A DNA stretch of 64,000 nucleotides from Sycon ciliatum (GCF_964019385.1 NC_088655.1:20568371-20632370), one strand, 5' to 3'; shown: positions 11,348-21,468, counted from the first letter of the stretch. Notes: generated by a model not told the origin, from the letters alone. Numbers and translations: made by a program.

Positions 11348-11801
11348 TTAGGTGACACCGTGGTTTTTTAGGAGATACTTGTTCTCGTGTCGGCACTTGG
11401 ACACCATTTCGGAGCGCTTGTTGAGGCTGGACGGTGACCCTAGCGTGTTCAGGATGTGATACTTTTCTCTGGTACAGAGGGAACACCGCTTCGTGATGTT
11501 GGAGTATGCCCGGGCGCGATCTTTTATCCTCCATTCGACTTCGTATTGGGCGTTGGATTTCTTCAGCTTCCAGATGTAGTTGGAGAACTCAGTGCAGCTG
11601 GAGTACTTCTCGTATCTTGTTGTAGTCATGTGGTTGGCATGGCGTGACTTGAATGGTGGCGCCGACATACCGGTGTATTCCTTTTTGGTGGGGCCTGACG
11701 TTATGGATGCCACATATATCAGCTCCGTCGTTTGGCATTCACCGTTGAGTGGACAGGATGGCTTGTCTCGGCAGTTGCAGGGCTTTTCCGGTTTTTTCGT
11801 T
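11348..11801 (-). pseudogene. Penelope C-terminal GIY-YIG fragment (inverted copy)
   Basis: The last part of the Penelope protein on the minus strand, from the CNCRDK/CPLNGEC zinc-like motif through the GIY-YIG-like nuclease to the stop at 11348. It is cut at 11801, where the inverted fragment meets the plus-strand array. It has no start of its own. One base (the CCGGT form at 11679-11683) matches the third array unit rather than the first two. Confidence 0.9.
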
Positions 11802-11804
11802 CGT

Positions 11805-12999
11805 AAACAGAGACGGGCTGTTCGATGTTACCATGGGATCCTTCGATGGCGCTGAAGCATGTGAGCTGGTCGGCGCCTTCCTCCTGGGTAAACTCGAACA
11901 GCACTTCAGTAGCGGCTCGGTAGGCCTCTACAGAGACGACGGGCTTGCCGTCCTCCGTAACGCCACTGGCCACAGTGCGGACAAAGTACGGAAAGCTGTC
12001 ATCGACACCTTCAAGACGCTGGGGCTAAAAATCACGATAGACGTCAACCTGAACGCTGTTAACTACCTAGACATCACAATGAGCCTCTCCACAGGAACCT
12101 ACCAACCGTACCGAAAACCCAACGACACCCCACTGTATGTCAACGTCAACTCCAATCACCCACCGCAAGTCCTTAAGAACATCCCAGCTGGAATTAACAA
12201 CCGACTGGCAAGCATCTCCTGCTCAGAGGCGGTGTTCCGTGATGCTATCCCCATCTACGCGGAGGCCCTCAACGCCAGCGGCCACCCTAGCACGCTAGAG
12301 TTCAAACAGAAAACAAGCAAAAAGAAGAAAAGGAAGAGGAAGGTGATTTGGTACAACCCGCCCTACAGCCGTAATGTGAAAACAAACATCGGTGGAAGAT
12401 TCCTCGCGCTCATTAAGAAGCACTTCCCCCCGCAGTCGAAGCTCGGAAAAATATTCACAAAAAACACCATCAAGATAAGCTACAGTTGCATGCCAAATAT
12501 GGCTGCACGCATCAAAAGCCACAACAAAGCGGTCCTCTGCCCGCAAACGAAAAAACCGGAAAAGCCCTGCAACTGCCGAGACAAGCCATCCTGTCCACTC
12601 AACGGTGAATGCCAAACGACGGAGCTGATATATGTGGCATCCATAACGTCAGGCCCCACCAAAAAGGAATACACTGGTATGTCGGCGCCACCATTCAAGT
12701 CACGCCATGCCAACCACATGACTACAACAAGATACGAGAAGTACTCCAGCTGCACTGAGTTCTCCAACTACATCTGGAAGCTGAAGAAATCCAACGCCCA
12801 ATACGAAGTCGAATGGAGGATAAAAGATCGCGCCCGGGCATACTCCAACATCACGAAGCGGTGTTCCCTCTGTACCAGAGAAAAGTATCACATCCTGAAC
12901 ACGCTAGGGTCACCGTCCAGCCTCAACAAGCGCTCCGAAATGGTGTCCAAGTGCCGACACGAGAACAAGTATCTCCTAAAAAACCACGGTGTCACCTAA
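11805..12999 (+). pseudogene. Penelope RT-nuclease, N-terminally truncated
   Basis: Element coding begins abruptly at the junction (NRDGLFDVTMGSF, RT motif B region) and runs through the catalytic YRDD box, the basic KKKKRKRK stretch, the CxC...CPLNGEC motif and the GIY-YIG-like domain to the normal stop at 12999. The N-terminal RT half, including the motif A aspartate, is missing. The open frame can be read further upstream from 11749, but those residues are antisense of the inverted fragment and not part of the protein. Confidence 0.93.
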
Positions 13000-13349
13000 A
13001 CATGTCTCCACAGCCTCCTGCCCACACCATTCACGTTCACACACCTTGCTCATAACACCCTGCCCACACCAGACATATCCATTTACATTGCGCTATTATC
13101 ACACTTCTAGCTCTACAGCCTCCTGCCTACATCATCCACACGCATTGTTCACCACCTCCTGCCCACACCAGCCACACACTTCGCGCTCACACTGCACTGC
13201 TAGCCCCTGCCTTCAACAACCACACACTCTGCACACAGCCCCCTGCCTAAAACATCACCGCTACTGCGCTAGCCCCCACAGTCTCACACAGCTTTTTATA
13301 CCACCCTCTCCTGGCATATATACCGGCATGGTCGGCACCCGATCTTCAT

Positions 13350-13391
13350 GTTGCCTGATGATTGCGTAAGCATGAAACTTAAAGTAGCAGC
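13350..13391 (+). ncRNA. Hammerhead ribozyme, Penelope unit 1
   Basis: A complete type I hammerhead can be folded by eye. Stem I is GUUGC (13350-13354) with GCAGC (13387-13391); the core is CUGAUGA (13355-13361); stem II is UGC/GCA closed by a GUAA tetraloop (13366-13369); then GAA(A); a very short stem III ACU/AGU (13377-13379, 13383-13385) with a three-base loop; and the cleavage nucleotide A13386 after GU. Short stem III is typical of Penelope and other retroelement hammerheads. Cleavage between 13386 and 13387 would release RNA 2,666 nt long from the tandem array. Confidence 0.85.
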
Positions 13392-13544
13392 AAACAAGCC
13401 TTGATTGTCCTTGTTGTTCTGTAGTGTATTATGCTCTGCCTTTGTGGTGTTGAGCACTATCAAGCACTCTGGGTACATCCTTCGGTGAATTAGCTCCCAC
13501 TTCCCGTGGTAGAGCACTCTTACCTTATCTGTGCTACCCCAACA

Positions 13545-15665
13545 ATGGACACCCCAAGGCGCGTCAACCTCGGATACTCTCTGAAGAATATCCCCTTGCC
13601 CAGCCACAAGGAGTACACGCTACGTCTCATTGAAAGGACGGAACAACTCATAAAGAGGATGCGCTGGAGAGCAATATTCTACCTACGTGGTGACAGAAAG
13701 GAAGACGACCAAGAAGGAGAAAACTTCGGATTCAAAACAAGAAAATGCCCACCGCAAGTGGACGAGATGAAGAAATTCGAAGACGATATGTATGAGATGA
13801 TTGGCAGCGTGACTTACCGAAGCGTGCGTAACGAACTACAGGACAAGATGAAGGAAGACTTACAAACGATCAGCAGCTCCAACGACATAATCGTACCCGC
13901 AGACAAAACACGTAACCTGTACAAGATGCCGCCAGAAGAATACAGGAAGCTACTCCACGACAACATCACAAGAAACTACCAAGCGGCACCAGAAGGCTCC
14001 TACGACACCATCAACGACGAGGCCAAGAAAATCGCTGCTGATAAGGGCCTGGAGGACCGCATCGACACCATGGCAAAGGCAGAAGCTTTCGTCACCATCA
14101 AGGACCACAAAGAAAACTTCCCCCGGAACATACCATGCCGCCTAATTAACCCTGCGAAGCCGGAGATAGGCGTTATCAGCAGAAAGATACTGAGCGGCAT
14201 AGTGGAAGCGCTGCGGGACAAACCCAACATCAACCTATGGAAAAACACATCCTCCGTCATAAACTGGTTCAGGGCAATCGAGGAGAAGGCTAGCCACACG
14301 TTCGTGATGTTCGATATAGTGGATTTCTATCCATCTATTTCCGAAAACTTGCTGAGCCTAGCCCTCGCCTACGCTAAGCAGTTCGTGGCAATTCCTGACT
14401 GTGACGCCGACATAATACTACACGCGAGGCAGTCACTGCTATTCGGAGCTAACCGAATATGGGCAAAGAAAAACAGAGACGGGCTGTTCGATGTTACCAT
14501 GGGATCCTTCGATGGCGCTGAAGCATGTGAGCTGGTCGGCGCCTTCCTCCTGGGTAAACTCGAACAGCACTTCAGTAGCGGCTCGGTAGGCCTCTACAGA
14601 GACGACGGGCTTGCCGTCCTCCGTAACGCCACTGGCCACAGTGCGGACAAAGTACGGAAAGCTGTCATCGACACCTTCAAGACGCTGGGGCTAAAAATCA
14701 CGATAGACGTCAACCTGAACGCTGTTAACTACCTAGACATCACAATGAGCCTCTCCACAGGAACCTACCAACCGTACCGAAAACCCAACGACACCCCACT
14801 GTATGTCAACGTCAACTCCAATCACCCACCGCAAGTCCTTAAGAACATCCCAGCTGGAATTAACAACCGACTGGCAAGCATCTCCTGCTCAGAGGCGGTG
14901 TTCCGTGATGCTATCCCCATCTACGCGGAGGCCCTCAACGCCAGCGGCCACCCTAGCACGCTAGAGTTCAAACAGAAAACAAGCAAAAAGAAGAAAAGGA
15001 AGAGGAAGGTGATTTGGTACAACCCGCCCTACAGCCGTAATGTGAAAACAAACATCGGTGGAAGATTCCTCGCGCTCATTAAGAAGCACTTCCCCCCGCA
15101 GTCGAAGCTCGGAAAAATATTCACAAAAAACACCATCAAGATAAGCTACAGTTGCATGCCAAATATGGCTGCACGCATCAAAAGCCACAACAAAGCGGTC
15201 CTCTGCCCGCAAACGAAAAAACCGGAAAAGCCCTGCAACTGCCGAGACAAGCCATCCTGTCCACTCAACGGTGAATGCCAAACGACGGAGCTGATATATG
15301 TGGCATCCATAACGTCAGGCCCCACCAAAAAGGAATACACTGGTATGTCGGCGCCACCATTCAAGTCACGCCATGCCAACCACATGACTACAACAAGATA
15401 CGAGAAGTACTCCAGCTGCACTGAGTTCTCCAACTACATCTGGAAGCTGAAGAAATCCAACGCCCAATACGAAGTCGAATGGAGGATAAAAGATCGCGCC
15501 CGGGCATACTCCAACATCACGAAGCGGTGTTCCCTCTGTACCAGAGAAAAGTATCACATCCTGAACACGCTAGGGTCACCGTCCAGCCTCAACAAGCGCT
15601 CCGAAATGGTGTCCAAGTGCCGACACGAGAACAAGTATCTCCTAAAAAACCACGGTGTCACCTAA
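13545..15665 (+). CDS. Penelope-like RT and GIY-YIG endonuclease, full length (unit 1)
   Basis: 706 aa from the ATG at 13545, which has a good context (A at -3, G at +4); the in-frame GTG at 13506 is an unlikely start. RT motif A is FDIVDFYPSI (about residues 256-265), motif B is GSFDGAEACELVGAFLL, and motif C is YRDDGL (351-356). A basic nuclear-localisation-like run KKKKRKRK follows near 480, then a cysteine cluster CNC...CPLNGEC (564-577), then a GIY-YIG-like nuclease (LIYVAS near 583, EYTGMS near 596, the R..H pair and FSNYIWKLK). The protein would nick the target and prime reverse transcription. The extra cysteine motif before the nuclease recalls the Neptune-type branch, but the clade is not resolved. 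The frame is intact. Confidence 0.95.
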   Translation: MDTPRRVNLGYSLKNIPLPSHKEYTLRLIERTEQLIKRMRWRAIFYLRGDRKEDDQEGENFGFKTRKCPPQVDEMKKFEDDMYEMIGSVTYRSVRNELQDKMKEDLQTISSSNDIIVPADKTRNLYKMPPEEYRKLLHDNITRNYQAAPEGSYDTINDEAKKIAADKGLEDRIDTMAKAEAFVTIKDHKENFPRNIPCRLINPAKPEIGVISRKILSGIVEALRDKPNINLWKNTSSVINWFRAIEEKASHTFVMFDIVDFYPSISENLLSLALAYAKQFVAIPDCDADIILHARQSLLFGANRIWAKKNRDGLFDVTMGSFDGAEACELVGAFLLGKLEQHFSSGSVGLYRDDGLAVLRNATGHSADKVRKAVIDTFKTLGLKITIDVNLNAVNYLDITMSLSTGTYQPYRKPNDTPLYVNVNSNHPPQVLKNIPAGINNRLASISCSEAVFRDAIPIYAEALNASGHPSTLEFKQKTSKKKKRKRKVIWYNPPYSRNVKTNIGGRFLALIKKHFPPQSKLGKIFTKNTIKISYSCMPNMAARIKSHNKAVLCPQTKKPEKPCNCRDKPSCPLNGECQTTELIYVASITSGPTKKEYTGMSAPPFKSRHANHMTTTRYEKYSSCTEFSNYIWKLKKSNAQYEVEWRIKDRARAYSNITKRCSLCTREKYHILNTLGSPSSLNKRSEMVSKCRHENKYLLKNHGVT

Positions 15666-16015
15666 ACATGTCTCCACAGCCTCCTGCCCACACCATTCAC
15701 GTTCACACACCTTGCTCATAACACCCTGCCCACACCAGACATATCCATTTACATTGCGCTATTATCACACTTCTAGCTCTACAGCCTCCTGCCTACATCA
15801 TCCACACGCATTGTTCACCACCTCCTGCCCACACCAGCCACACACTTCGCGCTCACACTGCACTGCTAGCCCCTGCCTTCAACAACCACACACTCTGCAC
15901 ACAGCCCCCTGCCTAAAACATCACCGCTACTGCGCTAGCCCCCACAGTCTCACACAGCTTTTTATACCACCCTCTCCTGGCATATATACCGGCATGGTCG
16001 GCACCCGATCTTCAT

Positions 16016-16057
16016 GTTGCCTGATGATTGCGTGAGCATGAAACTTAAAGTAGCAGC
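16016..16057 (+). ncRNA. Hammerhead ribozyme, Penelope unit 2 (GUGA loop)
   Basis: Same fold as at 13350-13391 with one change: the stem-II loop is GUGA instead of GUAA (A to G at 16034). Both are GNRA tetraloops, so the only visible substitution preserves the structural class. Predicted cleavage is after A16052. Confidence 0.87.
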
Positions 16058-16210
16058 AAACAAGCCTTGATTGTCCTTGTTGTTCTGTAGTGTATTATGC
16101 TCTGCCTTTGTGGTGTTGAGCACTATCAAGCACTCTGGGTACATCCTTCGGTGAATTAGCTCCCACTTCCCGTGGTAGAGCACTCTTACCTTATCTGTGC
16201 TACCCCAACA

Positions 16211-18331
16211 ATGGACACCCCAAGGCGCGTCAACCTCGGATACTCTCTGAAGAATATCCCCTTGCCCAGCCACAAGGAGTACACGCTACGTCTCATTGAA
16301 AGGACGGAACAACTCATAAAGAGGATGCGCTGGAGAGCAATATTCTACCTACGTGGTGACAGAAAGGAAGACGACCAAGAAGGAGAAAACTTCGGATTCA
16401 AAACAAGAAAATGCCCACCGCAAGTGGACGAGATGAAGAAATTCGAAGACGATATGTATGAGATGATTGGCAGCGTGACTTACCGAAGCGTGCGTAACGA
16501 ACTACAGGACAAGATGAAGGAAGACTTACAAACGATCAGCAGCTCCAACGACATAATCGTACCCGCAGACAAAACACGTAACCTGTACAAGATGCCGCCA
16601 GAAGAATACAGGAAGCTACTCCACGACAACATCACAAGAAACTACCAAGCGGCACCAGAAGGCTCCTACGACACCATCAACGACGAGGCCAAGAAAATCG
16701 CTGCTGATAAGGGCCTGGAGGACCGCATCGACACCATGGCAAAGGCAGAAGCTTTCGTCACCATCAAGGACCACAAAGAAAACTTCCCCCGGAACATACC
16801 ATGCCGCCTAATTAACCCTGCGAAGCCGGAGATAGGCGTTATCAGCAGAAAGATACTGAGCGGCATAGTGGAAGCGCTGCGGGACAAACCCAACATCAAC
16901 CTATGGAAAAACACATCCTCCGTCATAAACTGGTTCAGGGCAATCGAGGAGAAGGCTAGCCACACGTTCGTGATGTTCGATATAGTGGATTTCTATCCAT
17001 CTATTTCCGAAAACTTGCTGAGCCTAGCCCTCGCCTACGCTAAGCAGTTCGTGGCAATTCCTGACTGTGACGCCGACATAATACTACACGCGAGGCAGTC
17101 ACTGCTATTCGGAGCTAACCGAATATGGGCAAAGAAAAACAGAGACGGGCTGTTCGATGTTACCATGGGATCCTTCGATGGCGCTGAAGCATGTGAGCTG
17201 GTCGGCGCCTTCCTCCTGGGTAAACTCGAACAGCACTTCAGTAGCGGCTCGGTAGGCCTCTACAGAGACGACGGGCTTGCCGTCCTCCGTAACGCCACTG
17301 GCCACAGTGCGGACAAAGTACGGAAAGCTGTCATCGACACCTTCAAGACGCTGGGGCTAAAAATCACGATAGACGTCAACCTGAACGCTGTTAACTACCT
17401 AGACATCACAATGAGCCTCTCCACAGGAACCTACCAACCGTACCGAAAACCCAACGACACCCCACTGTATGTCAACGTCAACTCCAATCACCCACCGCAA
17501 GTCCTTAAGAACATCCCAGCTGGAATTAACAACCGACTGGCAAGCATCTCCTGCTCAGAGGCGGTGTTCCGTGATGCTATCCCCATCTACGCGGAGGCCC
17601 TCAACGCCAGCGGCCACCCTAGCACGCTAGAGTTCAAACAGAAAACAAGCAAAAAGAAGAAAAGGAAGAGGAAGGTGATTTGGTACAACCCGCCCTACAG
17701 CCGTAATGTGAAAACAAACATCGGTGGAAGATTCCTCGCGCTCATTAAGAAGCACTTCCCCCCGCAGTCGAAGCTCGGAAAAATATTCACAAAAAACACC
17801 ATCAAGATAAGCTACAGTTGCATGCCAAATATGGCTGCACGCATCAAAAGCCACAACAAAGCGGTCCTCTGCCCGCAAACGAAAAAACCGGAAAAGCCCT
17901 GCAACTGCCGAGACAAGCCATCCTGTCCACTCAACGGTGAATGCCAAACGACGGAGCTGATATATGTGGCATCCATAACGTCAGGCCCCACCAAAAAGGA
18001 ATACACCGGTATGTCGGCGCCACCATTCAAGTCACGCCATGCCAACCACATGACTACAACAAGATACGAGAAGTACTCCAGCTGCACTGAGTTCTCCAAC
18101 TACATCTGGAAGCTGAAGAAATCCAACGCCCAATACGAAGTCGAATGGAGGATAAAAGATCGCGCCCGGGCATACTCCAACATCACGAAGCGGTGTTCCC
18201 TCTGTACCAGAGAAAAGTATCACATCCTGAACACGCTAGGGTCACCGTCCAGCCTCAACAAGCGCTCCGAAATGGTGTCCAAGTGCCGACACGAGAACAA
18301 GTATCTCCTAAAAAACCACGGTGTCACCTAA
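16211..18331 (+). CDS. Penelope-like RT and GIY-YIG endonuclease, full length (unit 2)
   Basis: The second intact copy of the 706-aa protein, exactly 2,666 bp downstream of the first and with apparently the same amino-acid sequence, including the motif A aspartates, the YRDD box, the cysteine cluster and the nuclease. A silent-looking T to C near 18007 (ACCGGT form) distinguishes it at DNA level and links it to the inverted fragment. With hammerheads at 16016 and 18682, one full coding unit could be released by self-cleavage on both sides. Two intact tandem ORFs make this a candidate active element. Confidence 0.95.
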   Translation: MDTPRRVNLGYSLKNIPLPSHKEYTLRLIERTEQLIKRMRWRAIFYLRGDRKEDDQEGENFGFKTRKCPPQVDEMKKFEDDMYEMIGSVTYRSVRNELQDKMKEDLQTISSSNDIIVPADKTRNLYKMPPEEYRKLLHDNITRNYQAAPEGSYDTINDEAKKIAADKGLEDRIDTMAKAEAFVTIKDHKENFPRNIPCRLINPAKPEIGVISRKILSGIVEALRDKPNINLWKNTSSVINWFRAIEEKASHTFVMFDIVDFYPSISENLLSLALAYAKQFVAIPDCDADIILHARQSLLFGANRIWAKKNRDGLFDVTMGSFDGAEACELVGAFLLGKLEQHFSSGSVGLYRDDGLAVLRNATGHSADKVRKAVIDTFKTLGLKITIDVNLNAVNYLDITMSLSTGTYQPYRKPNDTPLYVNVNSNHPPQVLKNIPAGINNRLASISCSEAVFRDAIPIYAEALNASGHPSTLEFKQKTSKKKKRKRKVIWYNPPYSRNVKTNIGGRFLALIKKHFPPQSKLGKIFTKNTIKISYSCMPNMAARIKSHNKAVLCPQTKKPEKPCNCRDKPSCPLNGECQTTELIYVASITSGPTKKEYTGMSAPPFKSRHANHMTTTRYEKYSSCTEFSNYIWKLKKSNAQYEVEWRIKDRARAYSNITKRCSLCTREKYHILNTLGSPSSLNKRSEMVSKCRHENKYLLKNHGVT

Positions 18332-18681
18332 ACATGTCTCCACAGCCTCCTGCCCACACCATTCACGTTCACACACCTTGCTCATAACACCCTGCCCACA
18401 CCAGACATATCCATTTACATTGCGCTATTATCACACTTCTAGCTCTACAGCCTCCTGCCTACATCATCCACACGCATTGTTCACCACCTCCTGCCCACAC
18501 CAGCCACACACTTCGCGCTCACACTGCACTGCTAGCCCCTGCCTTCAACAACCACACACTCTGCACACAGCCCCCTGCCTAAAACATCACCGCTACTGCG
18601 CTAGCCCCCACAGTCTCACACAGCTTTTTATACCACCCTCTCCTGGCATATATACCGGCATGGTCGGCACCCGATCTTCAT

Positions 18682-18723
18682 GTTGCCTGATGATTGCGTA
18701 AGCATGAAACTTAAAGTAGCAGC
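18682..18723 (+). ncRNA. Hammerhead ribozyme, Penelope unit 3
   Basis: Identical in core, stems and GUAA loop to the copy at 13350-13391. Predicted cleavage is after A18718. It lies upstream of the 3'-truncated last coding copy. Confidence 0.85.
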
Positions 18724-18876
18724 AAACAAGCCTTGATTGTCCTTGTTGTTCTGTAGTGTATTATGCTCTGCCTTTGTGGTGTTGAGCACTATCAAGCACT
18801 CTGGGTACATCCTTCGGTGAATTAGCTCCCACTTCCCGTGGTAGAGCACTCTTACCTTATCTGTGCTACCCCAACA

Positions 18877-19319
18877 ATGGACACCCCAAGGCGCGTCAAC
18901 CTCGGATACTCTCTGAAGAATATCCCCTTGCCCAGCCACAAGGAGTACACGCTACGTCTCATTGAAAGGACGGAACAACTCATAAAGAGGATGCGCTGGA
19001 GAGCAATATTCTACCTACGTGGTGACAGAAAGGAAGACGACCAAGAAGGAGAAAACTTCGGATTCAAAACAAGAAAATGCCCACCGCAAGTGGACGAGAT
19101 GAAGAAATTCGAAGACGATATGTATGAGATGATTGGCAGCGTGACTTACCGAAGCGTGCGTAACGAACTACAGGACAAGATGAAGGAAGACTTACAAACG
19201 ATCAGCAGCTCCAACGACATAATCGTACCCGCAGACAAAACACGTAACCTGTACAAGATGCCGCCAGAAGAATACAGGAAGCTACTCCACGACAACATCA
19301 CAAGAAACTACCAAGCGGC
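18877..19319 (+). pseudogene. Penelope protein N-terminus, 3'-truncated last unit
   Basis: The first 147 or so residues of the element protein, intact from the ATG at 18877 until element homology stops at 19319 after NYQAA. A short filler that copies internal element sequence brings in a stop within a few codons. In Penelope-like elements such a partial downstream copy acts as a pseudo-LTR rather than a gene. Confidence 0.9.
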
Positions 19320-19329
19320 TGTTCTGTAG

Positions 19330-19343
19330 TGATATGTATATCA
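19330..19343. repeat. Right 14-bp direct repeat flanking the Penelope insertion
   Basis: TGATATGTATATCA, matching 10848-10861, directly after the 3' end of the array. The interrupted DNA transposon continues beyond it, which supports a target-site duplication. Confidence 0.75.
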
Positions 19344-20133
19344 AAATGCAGCTTATACAATTCCCGAGGACTTGCGCAATACCATTCTTATTTCAGGTCA
19401 AACAACACTTGGAGAGAAAGACGGAGAGATGGAGAGAGACAAAAAGAGAGAGAAGATTAATTTTTTTCAAGACATCAAATTCAGCTGCTACTTCTGAAGC
19501 CAGGAGTCAAACGTTCCCTGTGGAAGTTTCGTTTTGCGCTGGGCTTCAAATTTGTTCATGCGATCAATCGTACCGACTATCCTTGTTGTGACTTCTCGAT
19601 TGTTTGAACACGATCCTTCAGCATCAAGACCATGCGGTGCTGCTTTGTTTCTGGATTCCTTGACGCCATCGTCGATTCGTTTGTATGACTGGGGTGACAG
19701 AGCCGCTTAGTCTTCGTTTCTCCTCAGAGTAGTAACATCGAGCAGAGAGCGCTTTCGATGCGCTCTCCAAGAGGTTTCATGTTTATTCTTGACAGCGCTT
19801 GAAATTCTGACCAGTGTAGTGGAGTCCAACCGACAGTCAAAATGGCCTGCGTTCATTTGTTGAGCTGTAGTACCGAAAGATTCCTTTCAGGTCCATGGAA
19901 AATCAGCAAAATTTCAAGAAGGAGCTTTTAGCAACATTTGATTTCTACATCGCGGTCGCTAGTTACGGGTAAAAATCGTGTTTGGGACAAGAAAAGGCGG
20001 TCGCTGGTCGCGTTCAGCAGGTAGTCGCTAGTCACAGTGCATTTTGAATGTAAGACCGTTCGTGCCCGGCCAAGTGGTCGGTAGTACCAGGCTGGTAGCT
20101 AGTCACGGTGGTCTTTAGTTACAGGTTTTACTG

Positions 20134-20828
20134 AAGTTTTCTTTTCAGGTATCTGAGTGGTGATTTCTGCAGTCAAGCCAAGCCAAACAGGGTGGCTGGA
20201 CTTTCTTTTCAGGGCTCTTGGCTGCCCACACTAACAATCTCATTCGGTTTGGAATGCAAACATCGGGACTCCGCGGTGTGCTTCCCGAAATTGGCTCGAT
20301 AGACTTTCTTCATTTCTTCAAGAAGTCCTGCCAGCTATGTGCTTCATGCTGAACAATAGACATTTGCCATTGAATCAATATCAAATACTTAGGAGCATGG
20401 TTTACTGAATCCAATATTGGCTGATGTGTTCGGTGGACCAAAACACTAAAGTCAAACATAATGGCACAATAAATTTCATTGAAATTATGCAGAGGTATAC
20501 TTAGATAGTAATGGGAAGGGCCTGAAAAGGTATAGCCCCCTACAGTAACCAAAAGCATACTGTCAAGTGCTTTCAATTTGTCGATTTTGGGGTAAATTTA
20601 CATGTTACTGCCATCAATAAAATTGGACCTGCTTTATGAATTTACTTTAAATTTGGTAAGGATTGAATTCTTTATTCTCACGATGGCACCATCGCCAATA
20701 AGAGATACGTTTATCAGAAGGTGAGATGCTGTGGGTGGGGCTGTGGGTTATACAGTTGGAAAGTGATTTACATCACTTTGAATTTTACAAGTATGGGAGA
20801 GGGTGAGCGCTGCAGGAGCAGATCGAGT
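20134..20828. other. Non-coding interval
   Basis: AT-rich sequence to the right of the DNA transposon. No exon, RNA gene or transposon end was recognised. Confidence 0.45.
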
Positions 20829-21240
20829 TAATCAGCTGTGAGCAGATTTCTTGTTCGAAAGCAGGTCGGGAGGAGACGTCACGAATGCTAGCAGGGAGGG
20901 CATTGTAGTATTCTAGGGACTTGTACAGCGATCGGTTCTGGTGGGTGGGAGGTGCCAAGTGCGTGCGTGTCGAAGGCTATCCTGGGCCGCAACTTGAGCG
21001 GGGGTGTTAAGCATGCGTATGTGTTGTGGGGCATATTGGTATTTTATGGAGTGTGCAAGAAGGGTGAGCTTCACTTTGCGGCGAGAGAACATTGTCGGCC
21101 ATTTGAGCCGATGGAGCAGTGTTCAGTGATTCAGCGGAGTGTAGAGGGGGAGACGGAGGCAATTTCTGGCCGCCTTGCGCTGGATTCGCTCAAGACGGTC
21201 AAGGGCCGTGACTGAAAGCGGGGTGATGTTCCTTTGATTG
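20829..21240 (-). pseudogene. C-terminal remnant of a non-LTR reverse transcriptase
   Basis: On the minus strand the sequence reads through the retroelement C-terminal domain (ALDRLERIQRKAARNCLRLP, then LHRLKWPTMFSRRKVKL and APQHIRML), with an in-frame stop after the first block and another near the end. It resembles the tail of the RT at 8623-10495, so it is probably a related family. The catalytic part is absent. Confidence 0.75.
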
Positions 21241-21468
21241 ATGAAAAAGTGCCTGGCATTTATTGTCAAGTTTCATGTTTCTATTACCACAAGAAAATTC
21301 CTTTGGAGTCGATTATAGCAGCTACTCTTGCCAAAACCACTACCGAAAAAGAAGAGTTTTCACCGGGGAGGTTCGAACCCGCGGGGGCAAAAAGTCGAAA
21401 TATTTGTACTCCAAACCTGGGCACAAGGATGCTTAAAGGACTAGTTTTCGTTTTAGGTACGAGCCACC

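Larger units (their letters stand above)
10859..19331 (+). mobile_element. Penelope-like element: tandem 2,666-bp units with inverted 5' fragment
   Basis: Structure from left to right: a 943-bp inverted fragment (10859-11801) matching 12546-13488 in reverse; a 3-bp junction; a 5'-truncated plus copy starting at 11805; two complete units (spacing 2,666 bp, e.g. start codons at 13545 and 16211); and a truncated unit ending at 19319. Twelve bases (19320-19331) matching internal element sequence at 13415-13426 follow, and then the 14-bp flanking repeat. Head-to-tail copies with an inverted 5' piece are characteristic of Penelope-like retroelements, which encode an RT plus GIY-YIG nuclease and lack true LTRs. 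The copies look almost identical, so the insertion is recent. Confidence 0.93.
10734..20133. mobile_element. TA-type DNA transposon (pogo/Tc1-like ends) split by the Penelope insertion
   Basis: The left end after TA reads CAGTAAAACCTGTGACTA, and the right end is its near inverted copy, ending GTTACAGGTTTTACTG at 20133. Subterminal motifs of the GTCGCTAGTCAC type recur at the right side. Without the Penelope insertion the element would be roughly 0.9 kb. No transposase is visible, so it is non-autonomous. The right flank is AA rather than TA, one substitution from a perfect TA duplication. Shorter relatives sit at 34171-34350 and 45315-45494. The superfamily is inferred from the ends only. Confidence 0.65.

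Noticed and set aside
11749-11804. Extended start of the first Penelope frame
   Set aside because: These residues are antisense to the inverted fragment; element coding starts at 11805.
13506-13544. GTG start giving a 719-aa Penelope protein
   Set aside because: GTG initiation is unlikely in a eukaryote and the ATG at 13545 has a good context.
21360-21400. tRNA-like GGTTCGAACC motif
   Set aside because: Only a T-loop-like stretch; no cloverleaf or A box could be built around it.
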